Positions 41,778 through 50,307 of a stretch of 52,536 bases of DNA are shown one piece after another. Source of the DNA: Clostridia bacterium BRH_c25 (GTDB lineage Bacteria; Bacillota_A; Clostridia; Lutisporales; Lutisporaceae); NCBI GenBank assembly GCA_001515955.1, contig LOES01000157.1, forward strand, positions 1 through 52,536. The letters run 5' to 3'. Numbering within the stretch: the first letter of the stretch is position 1; each line of letters begins with the position of its first letter. A program made the position numbers and the translations under genes. A model generated the notes under the pieces. The model did no database searches and was not told the origin of the DNA. It saw only the letters and a list, made by a program, of their open reading frames with translations.

Positions 41778-42662
41778 TTAGTTTTTTAATCTCGGATCCA
41801 ATGCATCTCTCAACCCGTCACCAATAAGGTTAAGGGATAAAGCCGTTACTGCTATTGCTGTCCCAGGTATAAGCACAAGATAAGTATAATATCTCATCTG
41901 TGTTTTCCCATCAGATAACATTGAGCCCCATTCAGGCGTAGGCGGTTGTATTCCCAACCCGACAAAGCTTAAAGATGCGATATTCAGTATTGTCTTTGCT
42001 ATAGTAAGGGTCGATTCAACTATTATCGGGCCCATGGCATTTGGCAGGATATGTTTTAAAATAATACGGCTGTCTTTCGTTCCACATGCTTTTGCAGCCT
42101 CAATGAACTCTTGCCCTCTGACGGTAAATATGGATGAGCGTATGATTCTTGCAAATCTTGGTATTTGCGATATGCTTAATGCCAAAAGAAGATTTTTTAT
42201 ATCTGAGCCAAATGTCGCAACCACTGCAATAGCCAATAGTGTTGACGGTATAGCCAGAAATACATCCATTATACGCATTAAAATATTATCTACTTTCCCG
42301 CCATAATATCCTGCAGATGCTCCGATTAATGCTCCTACAGACAAAGATATGGCGATTGTAACAATTCCTACAAACATTGAGATTCTTGCGCCAAATATTA
42401 TCCTGGCAAAAACATCTCTTCCAAATTGATCTGTTCCGAATATATGCTCCAGATTTGGTCTTGTGAACCTTTCTTTAATATGCTGTGTTATTGCATGAGT
42501 ATTGTAGTCCGCAATAAAATCCGCAAATATTGCAACCAGCAGCATCATTGCAAATAATGTAAGACCGAACATAGCCAATTTGTTTTTCTTATACCTGAAC
42601 CACACCGATTTAAGTTGACTTCTTTTTTTAGTTATAGGTTTTATCGTTGCTTTTTTAATCAT
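41778..42662 (-). CDS. Peptide-type ABC permease, DppC/OppC (importer 2)
   Basis: This 294-residue permease has a basic N-terminal tail and about six membrane segments. The EAA loop is EAAKACGTKDSRIILKHILP, and it has the DppC-type C-terminus GDGLRDALDPRL. It begins four bases after the DppB stop, so the two are translationally coupled. Confidence 0.94.
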   Translation of the reverse strand: MIKKATIKPITKKRSQLKSVWFRYKKNKLAMFGLTLFAMMLLVAIFADFIADYNTHAITQHIKERFTRPNLEHIFGTDQFGRDVFARIIFGARISMFVGIVTIAISLSVGALIGASAGYYGGKVDNILMRIMDVFLAIPSTLLAIAVVATFGSDIKNLLLALSISQIPRFARIIRSSIFTVRGQEFIEAAKACGTKDSRIILKHILPNAMGPIIVESTLTIAKTILNIASLSFVGLGIQPPTPEWGSMLSDGKTQMRYYTYLVLIPGTAIAVTALSLNLIGDGLRDALDPRLKN

Positions 42663-42666
42663 TGTT

Positions 42667-43605
42667 TCACCTCTTCAGCATGACATACTGTGATTTTACT
42701 CTGGGATCAATAAAGGTATATATTATGTCTACCGCAAGATTTACCAATCCTGCTATAAGTGCTACAAAAAGAATTGATGCCATTACGACAGGCGTATCTT
42801 TCATCCTTATTGAATTAATCATCAACGTTCCAAGCCCGGGTATGGCAAAAACGGCTTCAATCATTATTGTTCCGGCTATTTGTATCCCTATATTAATACC
42901 GATTACAGTTACGACCGGAAGCAATGCATTTCTGAGAGCATGCTTAAAAATAACTCTCCTTCCGCTTGCCCCTTTTGCCTTTGCAGTTCTGACATAATCC
43001 TGTCGTATCTCCTCAAGCATTGTTGATCTTGTCATCCTTATTAATGTCGCCATTGTCACCGCCGCTATGGAAAAGGCAGGCATAATGTAGTGTTTCCAGG
43101 TTTCTATTCCTGTCGCGGGCAGCAAATCTAGTTTTAGAGAAAACAACATTATCAGTAACATACCTACGAAAAATCCAGGCATTGATGCTAAAAGGAGTGC
43201 ACTTACGAGACTAATGCCATCAATAATGGTATACTGCTTCACTGCCGATATGATGCCAATTGGTACTCCAATCAGCGTCGATAAAGCAACTCCCAATAAT
43301 GCTAATTTTACAGTGGTCGGAAACCTTGAGAATATTTCATCAAAAACCGGTATATTGGTTCTATAGGATTTGCCAAAATCGCCTCTTACTGCATCTACAA
43401 CATATCGGCCATACCTAATAAAAAAGTTATCATTCAATCCAAGCTCTTCTCTTTTGGCCTGCACATCTTCCACTCGGGCGTCTTCTCCCAGAATTAATCT
43501 CGCCGGATCGCCGGGAGTAAAGCTCATGATTGAAAATAAAATAAAAGATATGCCAAGAATAACCGGAATCATCATTAAAATTCTTTTTAAAATATATTTT
43601 ATCAT
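42667..43605 (-). CDS. Peptide-type ABC permease, DppB/OppB (importer 2)
   Basis: This 312-residue permease begins MIKYILKRILMMIPVILGIS and has the FTPGDPARLILGEDA loop, the EAA motif (AKAKGASGRRVIFKHALRNA) and a C-terminal FIDPRVKSQ. It is separated from the binding-protein gene by a strong 18-bp stem-loop. Confidence 0.94.
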   Translation of the reverse strand: MIKYILKRILMMIPVILGISFILFSIMSFTPGDPARLILGEDARVEDVQAKREELGLNDNFFIRYGRYVVDAVRGDFGKSYRTNIPVFDEIFSRFPTTVKLALLGVALSTLIGVPIGIISAVKQYTIIDGISLVSALLLASMPGFFVGMLLIMLFSLKLDLLPATGIETWKHYIMPAFSIAAVTMATLIRMTRSTMLEEIRQDYVRTAKAKGASGRRVIFKHALRNALLPVVTVIGINIGIQIAGTIMIEAVFAIPGLGTLMINSIRMKDTPVVMASILFVALIAGLVNLAVDIIYTFIDPRVKSQYVMLKR

Positions 43606-43617
43606 TTTTCCTCCCTA

Positions 43618-43657
43618 AGGTATTTCAAGCAGATTTCAGAATCTGCTTGAAATACCT
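43618..43657 (-). other. 18-bp perfect stem-loop between SBP 2 and DppB 2
   Basis: AGGTATTTCAAGCAGATT and its exact complement flank a four-base loop. No T-run follows on the coding strand. Its place between a binding-protein gene and its permeases suggests it protects the SBP message from 3' decay and sets SBP excess. Confidence 0.8.
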
Positions 43658-43681
43658 ACACTTATAAGAATAATACGTTGT

Positions 43682-45250
43682 TTACCAAGAGTAATTATAT
43701 ACATAATGTCTTTCGGAAGAACTTGAATAAACTCCCTTAATATTTTTATTTGCGGCTATATCCGCAAGCTCTGACATGATAGGAATCAACGGAGCCTCTT
43801 CTTTTACCATCTCACTTATTTTTCCATATAGTTCATATCTTACATTCGGATCCTGTGATGTTCTCGCCTCTTCAATAAGCTTATCCAGCTCAGGTATACT
43901 AACTCTGGAGAAATTGTTGCCTCCTCCTATCATGCTGCTATGCAATCTTTTTGTAACAACAAAGTCAGCATCCGGAATCGTACATGAAACCATATACAAT
44001 GTAATTTCATAATTACAGTCGGTCGTTACATCTTGTATGTATGTGCTTCTTTCCATCAGTTCTATCTCACTATTTATACCGATTTGCCTTAACTGCTCCT
44101 GCAAAACCTCCGTAGGCTTCGTATATATTGAGCTTTGATTGCACTTCAGTTTTACCGTGAACCCGTCCGGATAACCAGCCTCTGCCATCAGCTGCTTTGC
44201 TTTAGCAGGATCGTACGGATTATTCTTAAAATCCTTTTGATATCCAAATACAGTCGGCGGCATTGGGCACTCAACAGGTACCCCGTATCCGTCAAGCCCT
44301 CCCAAAATAAGTGCTTCTCTGTCTATTGCATAGCTTACAGCTTGTCTTAGCTTTTTATCGCTGAATTTTCCCTTTTCAGTATTAAATAATATATGATAAT
44401 AATAAACTGACGCGCCTTCGTAGTATGCTATGTTTTCATTATCCTTTAAGCTCTGCGTATCTGCCGAATCCGGATCGTACAGTACGTCAATTTCACCTTT
44501 TTCGAGGGCAATGGCTGCAGTATTTTTATCAGTCATAATTTTAAAGGTCAGATCTTTTATTGCAGCAGGTCCTCTGTAATGATCATCAAATCTTTCCATT
44601 ACTATTCTTTCACCGTTTTTCCACTCTACAAATTTAAAAGGTCCCGTTCCGACAGGATTTCTTGCGAAATCTTCTCCTGCTTCTTCCGCTGCCTTCTTAC
44701 TGACTATGCCCAAGCTTGAACTTGTAAGGCAACTCAAAATAGGCGCATAAACATTCTTTAACCTTAGTTTGACAGTATTCTCGTCAACAACCTCGGCAGA
44801 ATCCATATTGTTTGTCATAGCTGTCGTATAGCTTGATTGTATTGCTCTGTTGAGGGAATAAGCGACATCTTCTACCGTCATCGTGTCACCATTATGGAAT
44901 TTAACCCCTTTTCGTATTGTGAATAAAATCTCCATCCCGTCTTCTGAAACTTCCCATTTTTCAGCAAGTCCAGGTGCTAATGTTCCATCCGGCTCTTCTC
45001 TAATAAGAGGATCGAACATTTGGAAAAGCACTAAAAAAGTAACCGTATCTTTTGTCAACTTTGGGTCTAGTGTTGCAATATCACCATTGATACTAAATAC
45101 CAAGCTATCTTTCTTGACTGCATCCCCTTCATTTTTTGTATTGTCTGCTGCATTGGTGCTTTCTGCCGGTGGATTGACGCCGCAACCCGCCAACAGAATT
45201 AACATTGCGAGTACTAAACATAATGATCTTTTAATTTTCTTATTACTCAT
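43682..45250 (-). CDS. Family 5 peptide-type substrate-binding lipoprotein (importer 2)
   Basis: This 522-residue SBP_bac_5 lipoprotein has a signal peptide with lipobox LAGC (Cys23), the family motif FTIRKGVKFHNGDTMTVEDV and a late KLRQAVSYAIDREALI. It delivers the ligand to importer 2. The ATG follows a GGAGG site. It is transcribed from the sigma-54 promoter at 45538, about 290 bases upstream. Confidence 0.94.
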   Translation of the reverse strand: MSNKKIKRSLCLVLAMLILLAGCGVNPPAESTNAADNTKNEGDAVKKDSLVFSINGDIATLDPKLTKDTVTFLVLFQMFDPLIREEPDGTLAPGLAEKWEVSEDGMEILFTIRKGVKFHNGDTMTVEDVAYSLNRAIQSSYTTAMTNNMDSAEVVDENTVKLRLKNVYAPILSCLTSSSLGIVSKKAAEEAGEDFARNPVGTGPFKFVEWKNGERIVMERFDDHYRGPAAIKDLTFKIMTDKNTAAIALEKGEIDVLYDPDSADTQSLKDNENIAYYEGASVYYYHILFNTEKGKFSDKKLRQAVSYAIDREALILGGLDGYGVPVECPMPPTVFGYQKDFKNNPYDPAKAKQLMAEAGYPDGFTVKLKCNQSSIYTKPTEVLQEQLRQIGINSEIELMERSTYIQDVTTDCNYEITLYMVSCTIPDADFVVTKRLHSSMIGGGNNFSRVSIPELDKLIEEARTSQDPNVRYELYGKISEMVKEEAPLIPIMSELADIAANKNIKGVYSSSSERHYVYNYSW

Positions 45251-45282
45251 TTTAATCCTCCATTCTCCATAATCAGGTAGAC

Positions 45283-45489
45283 CTATATACTAAAAAGTCG
45301 ACAAACCCAAGCACATTCAAGCTTTTGGCGGGCTATGAAGTTCGCGTCATTCAGGTTCCGGTAAGCCATATGCTTTATACTTTTGGCCTCTGCGGTGAGA
45401 TCTTCAAAATTCTTAAAAAGCACCCGTCGAATACCATGTTCCTTAACTTTATCACCTCTTTTCCAGCGTTGTTTTAAATGTGCCTGCAT
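45283..45489 (-). pseudogene. Possible transposase C-terminal fragment in the importer 2 leader
   Basis: A 68-codon frame with an AGAGGATGT site before ATG 45489 lies between the sigma-54 promoter and the SBP gene. Its second half (KSIKHMAYRNLNDANFIARQ) faintly resembles the IK-x-x-AYG-x-RN-x-x-NF-x-x-R tail of ISL3-type transposases. It is strongly basic and no other domain is seen. It may be a relic, or a small unknown protein that is co-transcribed. Confidence 0.3.
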
Positions 45490-45537
45490 ACATCCTCTTT
45501 AAGCTTGCGGGGTAAAAAACTTCACATCACTGTATAA

Positions 45538-45553
45538 AGCAAAAAGCATGCCA
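45538..45553 (-). promoter_or_regulatory. Sigma-54 promoter of the importer 2 operon
   Basis: On the minus strand TGGCATGCTTTTTGCT has GG-N10-GC spacing and near-consensus -24/-12 sequence. It is almost identical to the RraA promoter (38296-38311). Confidence 0.85.
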
Positions 45554-45685
45554 CCATAGTATCAGATTACAGCCGCTGACTGGATTAACACGTTCTCCTG
45601 CCTTTTAAAAAAAGTGGTACGGTTTCCTATCGTATTGTATTGATCAGCCACATATCATTGAATGTTAAGTTACATAAAGGCATAT

Positions 45686-45731
45686 GTTTCATTTACTTTT
45701 ATACGTTTCATTCATTTCATATATGTTTCAC
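45686..45731. promoter_or_regulatory. Candidate activator sites (three GTTTCA boxes) for importer 2
   Basis: GTTTCA boxes start at 45686, 45705 and 45725, spaced 19 and 20 bp (about two helical turns), some 135-170 bp upstream of the sigma-54 promoter. The spacing and distance are typical for enhancer-binding proteins. Confidence 0.62.
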
Positions 45732-45751
45732 TATGTGGGCATTTTCACGAC

Positions 45752-45786
45752 AAAAATGCCTTCTGTTTGAAACAGAAAGCATTTTT
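45752..45786 (-). terminator. Terminator of the PrpR-type regulator gene
   Basis: AAAAATGC-c-TTCTGTT pairs with AACAGAA-a-GCATTTTT around a three-base loop, about 25 bases after the regulator stop codon. Confidence 0.7.
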
Positions 45787-45811
45787 GTTTGTAAAACATA
45801 TGTATTTTGCT

Positions 45812-47692
45812 CTATGATTTTTTGATACTCAATTGATTCATCTTGCGCCACAGAGTAGTCCTGCTCATTTTTAGAAACTTCGCAGCTTCTGCTATCTTAC
45901 CGTCACAATCGCCCAAAGCTTTATTTATTCTGGCTGCCTCCTCATTTTCATCTGTGCTTTCGGTTATAGCACCTTGCTCAACTGCCAGCATTTGAGAAAT
46001 AAATGATGTGCTGACAACTTCGCGCTGTGCTATTGCCGCCACCCGTTCCATGATATTCCTCAATTCCCGTATATTTCCCGGCCATGAGTAATTCTCCAGA
46101 ACCCTTAGGGCTCCTGTACTCAACCTGATGTTTTTGCCGGACTCAAAAACAATTTCCTCCAGGAACATCCGGGCATAGTGGGCAATGTCTCTTTGCCGGC
46201 TCCTCAAAGGCGGAATCCAAAGATTGAGCACATTCAAACGGTAATATAAATCTTCCCGGAATTTTCCCTGTGCCACCAATTCCCTCAAATTTTTATTGGT
46301 AGCGGCAATGATTCGTACACTAACCGGAATAACCCGATCACTGCCCAGCCGCATAATCGAACGTTCCTGCAGCACCCTGAGCAGGCGCCCCTGATTTGTA
46401 TAATCCATCTCTCCTATCTCGTCCAAAAAAATCGTGCCATTATGTGCTATCTCAAACAGCCCTGGCTTTCCTTCTCTGCTGGCACCGGTAAAGGCACCGC
46501 TGACATAACCGAACAGCTCGCTTTCCAGCAGCTGTGCTGGCAAAGCAGCACAATTCACAGCAACAAACGGCCCTTTGCAGCGTTTTCCCGCAGCATGGAT
46601 ACTCTGTGCGAATACTTCCTTACCGGTACCGGTTTCACCGGTTATCAAAATATTGGCTTCAGTAGCAGCAAAGCTTTTTGCTCCTTCAATCACTGTCTTT
46701 GTTGCCTGGTCAAAAGCATAAACATTTTCAAAGGTATACGCGGTTACATGTCCTTTTGAGTAAATCTCTTTTCTGATCTTGGACTCCATCATCTGTATCT
46801 TGGTAATATCCTGAAAGGTTGCCACCGCCCCTATTGCACCTGTCTGATCCGTTATTGGCACTTTGTTGCATAAAATCTGAGTATCATGTATCTTGTAGAA
46901 CTGATTCAATTCATTTTTGCCGCTCCGCAGAACCTCTTCCAGTTTCAATTCCGGCCATACATCTGCAATGTTGACTTTTTCATTATCATTGACCGATACT
47001 TTTAAGATTTTTTGCGCTATGGGGTTCATACTGTATATGGTTCCTTTTTCGTCTATGGATAATATCCCTTCATAAGCATGGTTAAGAACGGTTTTGATAA
47101 AGCCGCTCCTTCTTTTTTCCACCTCAATTGATTTTAAAATACTTCGTGAATTATAAAATGTTTCCACATATGCCTGATCACCGGTAATGATCTCCACATG
47201 GGGTAGACCTCGTTTTCTTGCAGCCATATTGGTGGTATAACCGCCAAGAATCACATCCGCACCGTCTTTTAGGGCTTTGTCAATCGTACGATCGACATGT
47301 TCTCTTGAATGCAGATGATATTTTTTTATGTGCACACCCAGTGCAGACTCCAAGCACTCTATTTGCTTAATCATAGAAGCAAAACAAACTACTGCCACAT
47401 TGTCGCCGATTTTACGGGCACCCTCCAATGCGAGTGCCAGGTCAAAACCGCTTATAGGCACGTCCAGCACAACAATTTCGGGATATGAATCTCTAATATT
47501 GAAGGCCGTTTCACCTCGTGCAATGATTATCTCTATACCCTGTTTAATGAGTTTTTCCGCTTTCGCAAGACCATCTCTCAGCGAGCCGACGGCAAAAACC
47601 ACTTCATCCTCGTAATCCTTCAGCAGTTCCCTGATTCTATCCAGCTTGTCCTCACTTGGTGCTAAAAAAGCGATTTTTTTCACTCCAATCAC
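45812..47692 (-). CDS. Sigma-54 activator with PrpR N-terminal, PAS and AAA+ domains
   Basis: This is a 626-residue enhancer-binding protein. Residues 1-190 match the PrpR_N sensory fold (the propionate regulator PrpR binds 2-methylcitrate) and about 200-310 form a PAS domain. Residues about 325-550 form the AAA+ domain with Walker A GETGTGKE (352-359) and GAFTGA (399-404), the loop that contacts sigma-54. Residues about 590-622 are a Fis-type helix-turn-helix. It most likely drives the sigma-54 promoters at 38296, 45538, 49876 and 50219. The start is GTG 47692; a GTG three codons in is also possible. Confidence 0.93.
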   Translation of the reverse strand: MIGVKKIAFLAPSEDKLDRIRELLKDYEDEVVFAVGSLRDGLAKAEKLIKQGIEIIIARGETAFNIRDSYPEIVVLDVPISGFDLALALEGARKIGDNVAVVCFASMIKQIECLESALGVHIKKYHLHSREHVDRTIDKALKDGADVILGGYTTNMAARKRGLPHVEIITGDQAYVETFYNSRSILKSIEVEKRRSGFIKTVLNHAYEGILSIDEKGTIYSMNPIAQKILKVSVNDNEKVNIADVWPELKLEEVLRSGKNELNQFYKIHDTQILCNKVPITDQTGAIGAVATFQDITKIQMMESKIRKEIYSKGHVTAYTFENVYAFDQATKTVIEGAKSFAATEANILITGETGTGKEVFAQSIHAAGKRCKGPFVAVNCAALPAQLLESELFGYVSGAFTGASREGKPGLFEIAHNGTIFLDEIGEMDYTNQGRLLRVLQERSIMRLGSDRVIPVSVRIIAATNKNLRELVAQGKFREDLYYRLNVLNLWIPPLRSRQRDIAHYARMFLEEIVFESGKNIRLSTGALRVLENYSWPGNIRELRNIMERVAAIAQREVVSTSFISQMLAVEQGAITESTDENEEAARINKALGDCDGKIAEAAKFLKMSRTTLWRKMNQLSIKKS

Positions 47693-47719
47693 CTAACCTT
47701 ATCTATATATACTATTCCT

Positions 47720-47748
47720 CTTATAGCATATAATCGGATAAAAAACAA
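47720..47748 (-). promoter_or_regulatory. Vegetative promoter of the PrpR-type regulator
   Basis: Reading leftward: TTGTTT (47748-47743), 17-base spacer, TATAAG (47725-47720), 27 bases before the start codon. This would give constitutive low-level regulator synthesis. Confidence 0.5.
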
Positions 47749-47780
47749 CTTCCATTCTTAGAGCTGCATATTTTGAACAG

Positions 47781-47825
47781 AAAAAAAGTCCCAGTATTGC
47801 TCATGCTTCAACCAATACCGGGACT
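47781..47825 (-). terminator. Terminator of the aconitase gene
   Basis: On the minus strand AGTCCC-g-GTATTG pairs with CAATAC-t-GGGACT and is followed by TTTTTTT, about 30 bases after the stop codon. Confidence 0.9.
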
Positions 47826-47853
47826 GATGGAACTTTACTTAAGTTAAGGTTCT

Positions 47854-49779
47854 TTACGAGTGAAGCTTTATCCAATTCAAGCGGCCACCCACCTTTATTA
47901 TATCGAGTTCATCCTGTGAAAGCGGACTTTTTACTGCAGCTTCAATGCCTTTGCTAAGGTTATGGACAATATAATCTTCCCCCTCTCGCAATACGACGGT
48001 ATCAATTCGTAAGAAATCTCCTTGTTCAAACTGCAGTTTACTTTCGAAGTCATTTAATATAAGCGGCAGAATGCCAAAATTGACCAGATTGGCCATATGA
48101 ATCCGGGCAAAGCTTTTGGCAATGATCGCTCGTACGCCCAGATACCTCGGTGCCAAAGCCGCCTGTTCCCGGCTGGAACCCTGTCCGTAATTAAAGCCGG
48201 CTATGACAAAACCATTACCGGCGGCCCTGGCGCGTTCCGCAAAGGTTTCATCCAGCACCTTGAATACATGCTTGGCTATTTCGGGAGTATTGTTGCGCAT
48301 AGGCAGAAAGTTGGCCCCTGCCGGTACGATATGGTCTGTCGTAATATCGTCTCCGACATTCAACAGCACCTCACCTCTAAGCTCATCATAGATAGGTTCA
48401 ATCTCAGGCAGCGGGCAAATATTAGGCCCGCGGCGAATCGGCCTGTCTTCCGTTATGGCTGCCTCCGGATAGATAAAACGGCTATCGTCGATAATAAATT
48501 TATCCGGCATTGCATAAGTCCGGACGGGACGCCTCAAATCACGGGGGTCTGTTATCCTCCCGTGAACGGCTGAAGCCGCCGCTGTCTCCGGGCTCACAAG
48601 ATATACATGGCCGGTAGGATGTCCGCATCGGCCAATAAAGTTGCGCGGACCGGTCCGCAGGGATATGCCGTTTGTAGGCGGCGCAAACCCCATCCCGTTG
48701 CAGGCGCCGCAAAACATCTCCAGAATACGCACGCCGGAGCGGATCAGCTTCTCCAGTGTACCCCGCTGCACGCACTCCAGCATTACCTGCTGGCTGCCGC
48801 AATACAACCCTGCATCCACATTATTATGAACCCTACTGCCGTCCATCATATGAGCAATAGACAATACATCCTGCAAGGAGGAATTTGTACACCCCCCGAA
48901 CATAATCTGATCAATTCCGATCCCTGCAGCCTCCCGTACCGGTACGACATTGTCAGGCTGATGAGGCAAAGCAATGAGAGGTTCCAATCCGGATAAATCA
49001 ATTTCTATTATGTCGTCATAGACTGCATCGAAATCTGCATGGAGCGGTGTCCAAGCCTGTCCCCGTGACTGGGCCTGCAGCCAGAATTTTGTCATTTCGT
49101 CGCTGGGAAAAACGGATGTTGTGGCACCGGTTTCCGTACCCATATTGCAAAGTGTTGCCCTCTCCGTCACATTCAAATCTTTTATGGCCGGTCCGTCATA
49201 TTCCAGGACTGCGTTTAGACCGCCCTTAACCGTTAAGCGTCGCAACAATTCTAAATTGACGTTTTTTACGGATACAAAAGGCTGTAGTCTGCCGCTCAGT
49301 ACCACCTTGATAATGCGAGGCATATTGAAATAGAAGGGCTCGCCGGCCATAGCCATCGCTACATCCAAACCGCCGGCCCCCATAGCCAGCATCCCAACGC
49401 CCCCTGATGCGGTTGTATGTGAATCACTGCCCAGCAGGGTTTTCCCTGGGATAGCAAATCTTTCTACATGCAGCTGATGACATATGCCGTTGCCGGGCCT
49501 GGAGCAGATACTGCCCAACTTCTTAGCCATATCTATCAGGAAACGATGGTCGTCGGGATTGCGAAAATCCGCCTGCAGCATATTGTGATCGATGTAGCTG
49601 ACTGCCAAATCCCCTTTTACCTTTTTTATTCCCAAAGCCTCAAATTCCAAATAAGCCATTACCCCATTCACATCATGGGTAAGCGTCTGGTCAATTTTAA
49701 TACCAATGCGTTCACCGCGCTTCATCGTACCTCTGACCAAATGCGAAGTTATCAACTTTTCTGTTAAGGTCATCCCCAT
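47854..49779 (-). CDS. Aconitase-family hydratase (about 640-residue type)
   Basis: This 641-residue [4Fe-4S] hydro-lyase has Cys297 (GGCTNSS), Cys357 and Cys360 (FCGACNG) as cluster ligands and the LLGSDSHTTASGGVG substrate region. The C-terminal swivel domain is FNYGQGSSREQAALAPRYLG. Enzymes of this size in clostridia are annotated aconitate hydratase and interconvert citrate, cis-aconitate and isocitrate. Given its sigma-54 control with a citrate-lyase-like complex, a homologous tricarboxylate is also possible. The ATG follows GGAGG, and its own -24/-12 promoter is at 49861-49876. Confidence 0.93.
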   Translation of the reverse strand: MGMTLTEKLITSHLVRGTMKRGERIGIKIDQTLTHDVNGVMAYLEFEALGIKKVKGDLAVSYIDHNMLQADFRNPDDHRFLIDMAKKLGSICSRPGNGICHQLHVERFAIPGKTLLGSDSHTTASGGVGMLAMGAGGLDVAMAMAGEPFYFNMPRIIKVVLSGRLQPFVSVKNVNLELLRRLTVKGGLNAVLEYDGPAIKDLNVTERATLCNMGTETGATTSVFPSDEMTKFWLQAQSRGQAWTPLHADFDAVYDDIIEIDLSGLEPLIALPHQPDNVVPVREAAGIGIDQIMFGGCTNSSLQDVLSIAHMMDGSRVHNNVDAGLYCGSQQVMLECVQRGTLEKLIRSGVRILEMFCGACNGMGFAPPTNGISLRTGPRNFIGRCGHPTGHVYLVSPETAAASAVHGRITDPRDLRRPVRTYAMPDKFIIDDSRFIYPEAAITEDRPIRRGPNICPLPEIEPIYDELRGEVLLNVGDDITTDHIVPAGANFLPMRNNTPEIAKHVFKVLDETFAERARAAGNGFVIAGFNYGQGSSREQAALAPRYLGVRAIIAKSFARIHMANLVNFGILPLILNDFESKLQFEQGDFLRIDTVVLREGEDYIVHNLSKGIEAAVKSPLSQDELDIIKVGGRLNWIKLHS

Positions 49780-49860
49780 ATAAATACCTCCATGAATTGT
49801 TATTATCTCGATTTTGATTTCTACAGAATAATTATTTGTTAAGCATACATCAATTCAATA

Positions 49861-49876
49861 TGCAAGGCTTATGCCA
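49861..49876 (-). promoter_or_regulatory. Sigma-54 promoter of the aconitase gene
   Basis: On the minus strand TGGCATAAGCCTTGCA has GG-N10-GC spacing and a perfect TTGCA -12 element, about 80 bases before the aconitase start. Confidence 0.88.
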
Positions 49877-49940
49877 AATCGTAAGTCAATAGAGCCATAA
49901 GCTTTTTCAACCTACGTATCCTGCCAAAATGCTGAACTGA

Positions 49941-50046
49941 GTTTCAATGGTAACAATTCCGAAACACAAAGACCTTTTTGTTTCACTAAAGCGTACAGCA
50001 GTTTCAAGTATTGGGTAATATTTGCGATTACCCAATATATGTTTCA
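49941..50046. promoter_or_regulatory. Shared activator-site array between aconitase and Ntn-hydrolase genes
   Basis: GTTTCA boxes start at 49941, 49980, 50001 and 50041, with spacings of 39, 21 and 40 bp, near multiples of two helical turns. The array lies between two divergent sigma-54 promoters and could serve both. The rest of the 49780-50307 gap is AT-rich without a supportable gene. Confidence 0.6.
50009..50037. promoter_or_regulatory. 11-bp inverted repeat within the divergent control region
   Basis: TATTGGGTAAT and ATTACCCAATA are perfect arms with a 7-base spacer, between two GTTTCA boxes. It may be a further regulator site or help bend the DNA. Confidence 0.5.
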
Positions 50047-50218
50047 CGCATATTAAACTTTCGCAACAGTTCTTTTTTGTCTCGATCCTCTTAATAATAC
50101 AAGGCATATTCAAATGTAATGACAATAAACTTATGATTCGCATACTGCCATCTATGCAATACTCAGGCATCTATATGAAAATATGTCTCCTGCATTTTTT
50201 CTCAATTGATAGTAATAT

Positions 50219-50234
50219 TGGCATGAAACATGCA
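50219..50234 (+). promoter_or_regulatory. Sigma-54 promoter of the GGT-like gene
   Basis: TGGCATGAAACATGCA has the GG-N10-GC spacing; the -12 element is ATGCA instead of TTGCA. It lies about 75 bases before ATG 50308. Confidence 0.72.
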
Positions 50235-50307
50235 ACGTTTTAAACGACAGCAATAACTAATACGGCACAATAAAAATAATTTAGTATCAAGAAAGGAGAT
50301 ATGCTTT

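Noticed and set aside
43618..43657. Terminator ending the SBP 2 transcript
   Set aside because: No T-run follows on the coding strand, and the permease genes directly downstream need read-through.
7493..50307. Riboswitches, T-boxes, tRNA or CRISPR repeats in the larger gaps
   Set aside because: The gaps at 9303-9517, 15459-15759, 22926-23233, 24489-24695 and 49780-50307 were read for conserved cores or regular repeats, and none was recognised.
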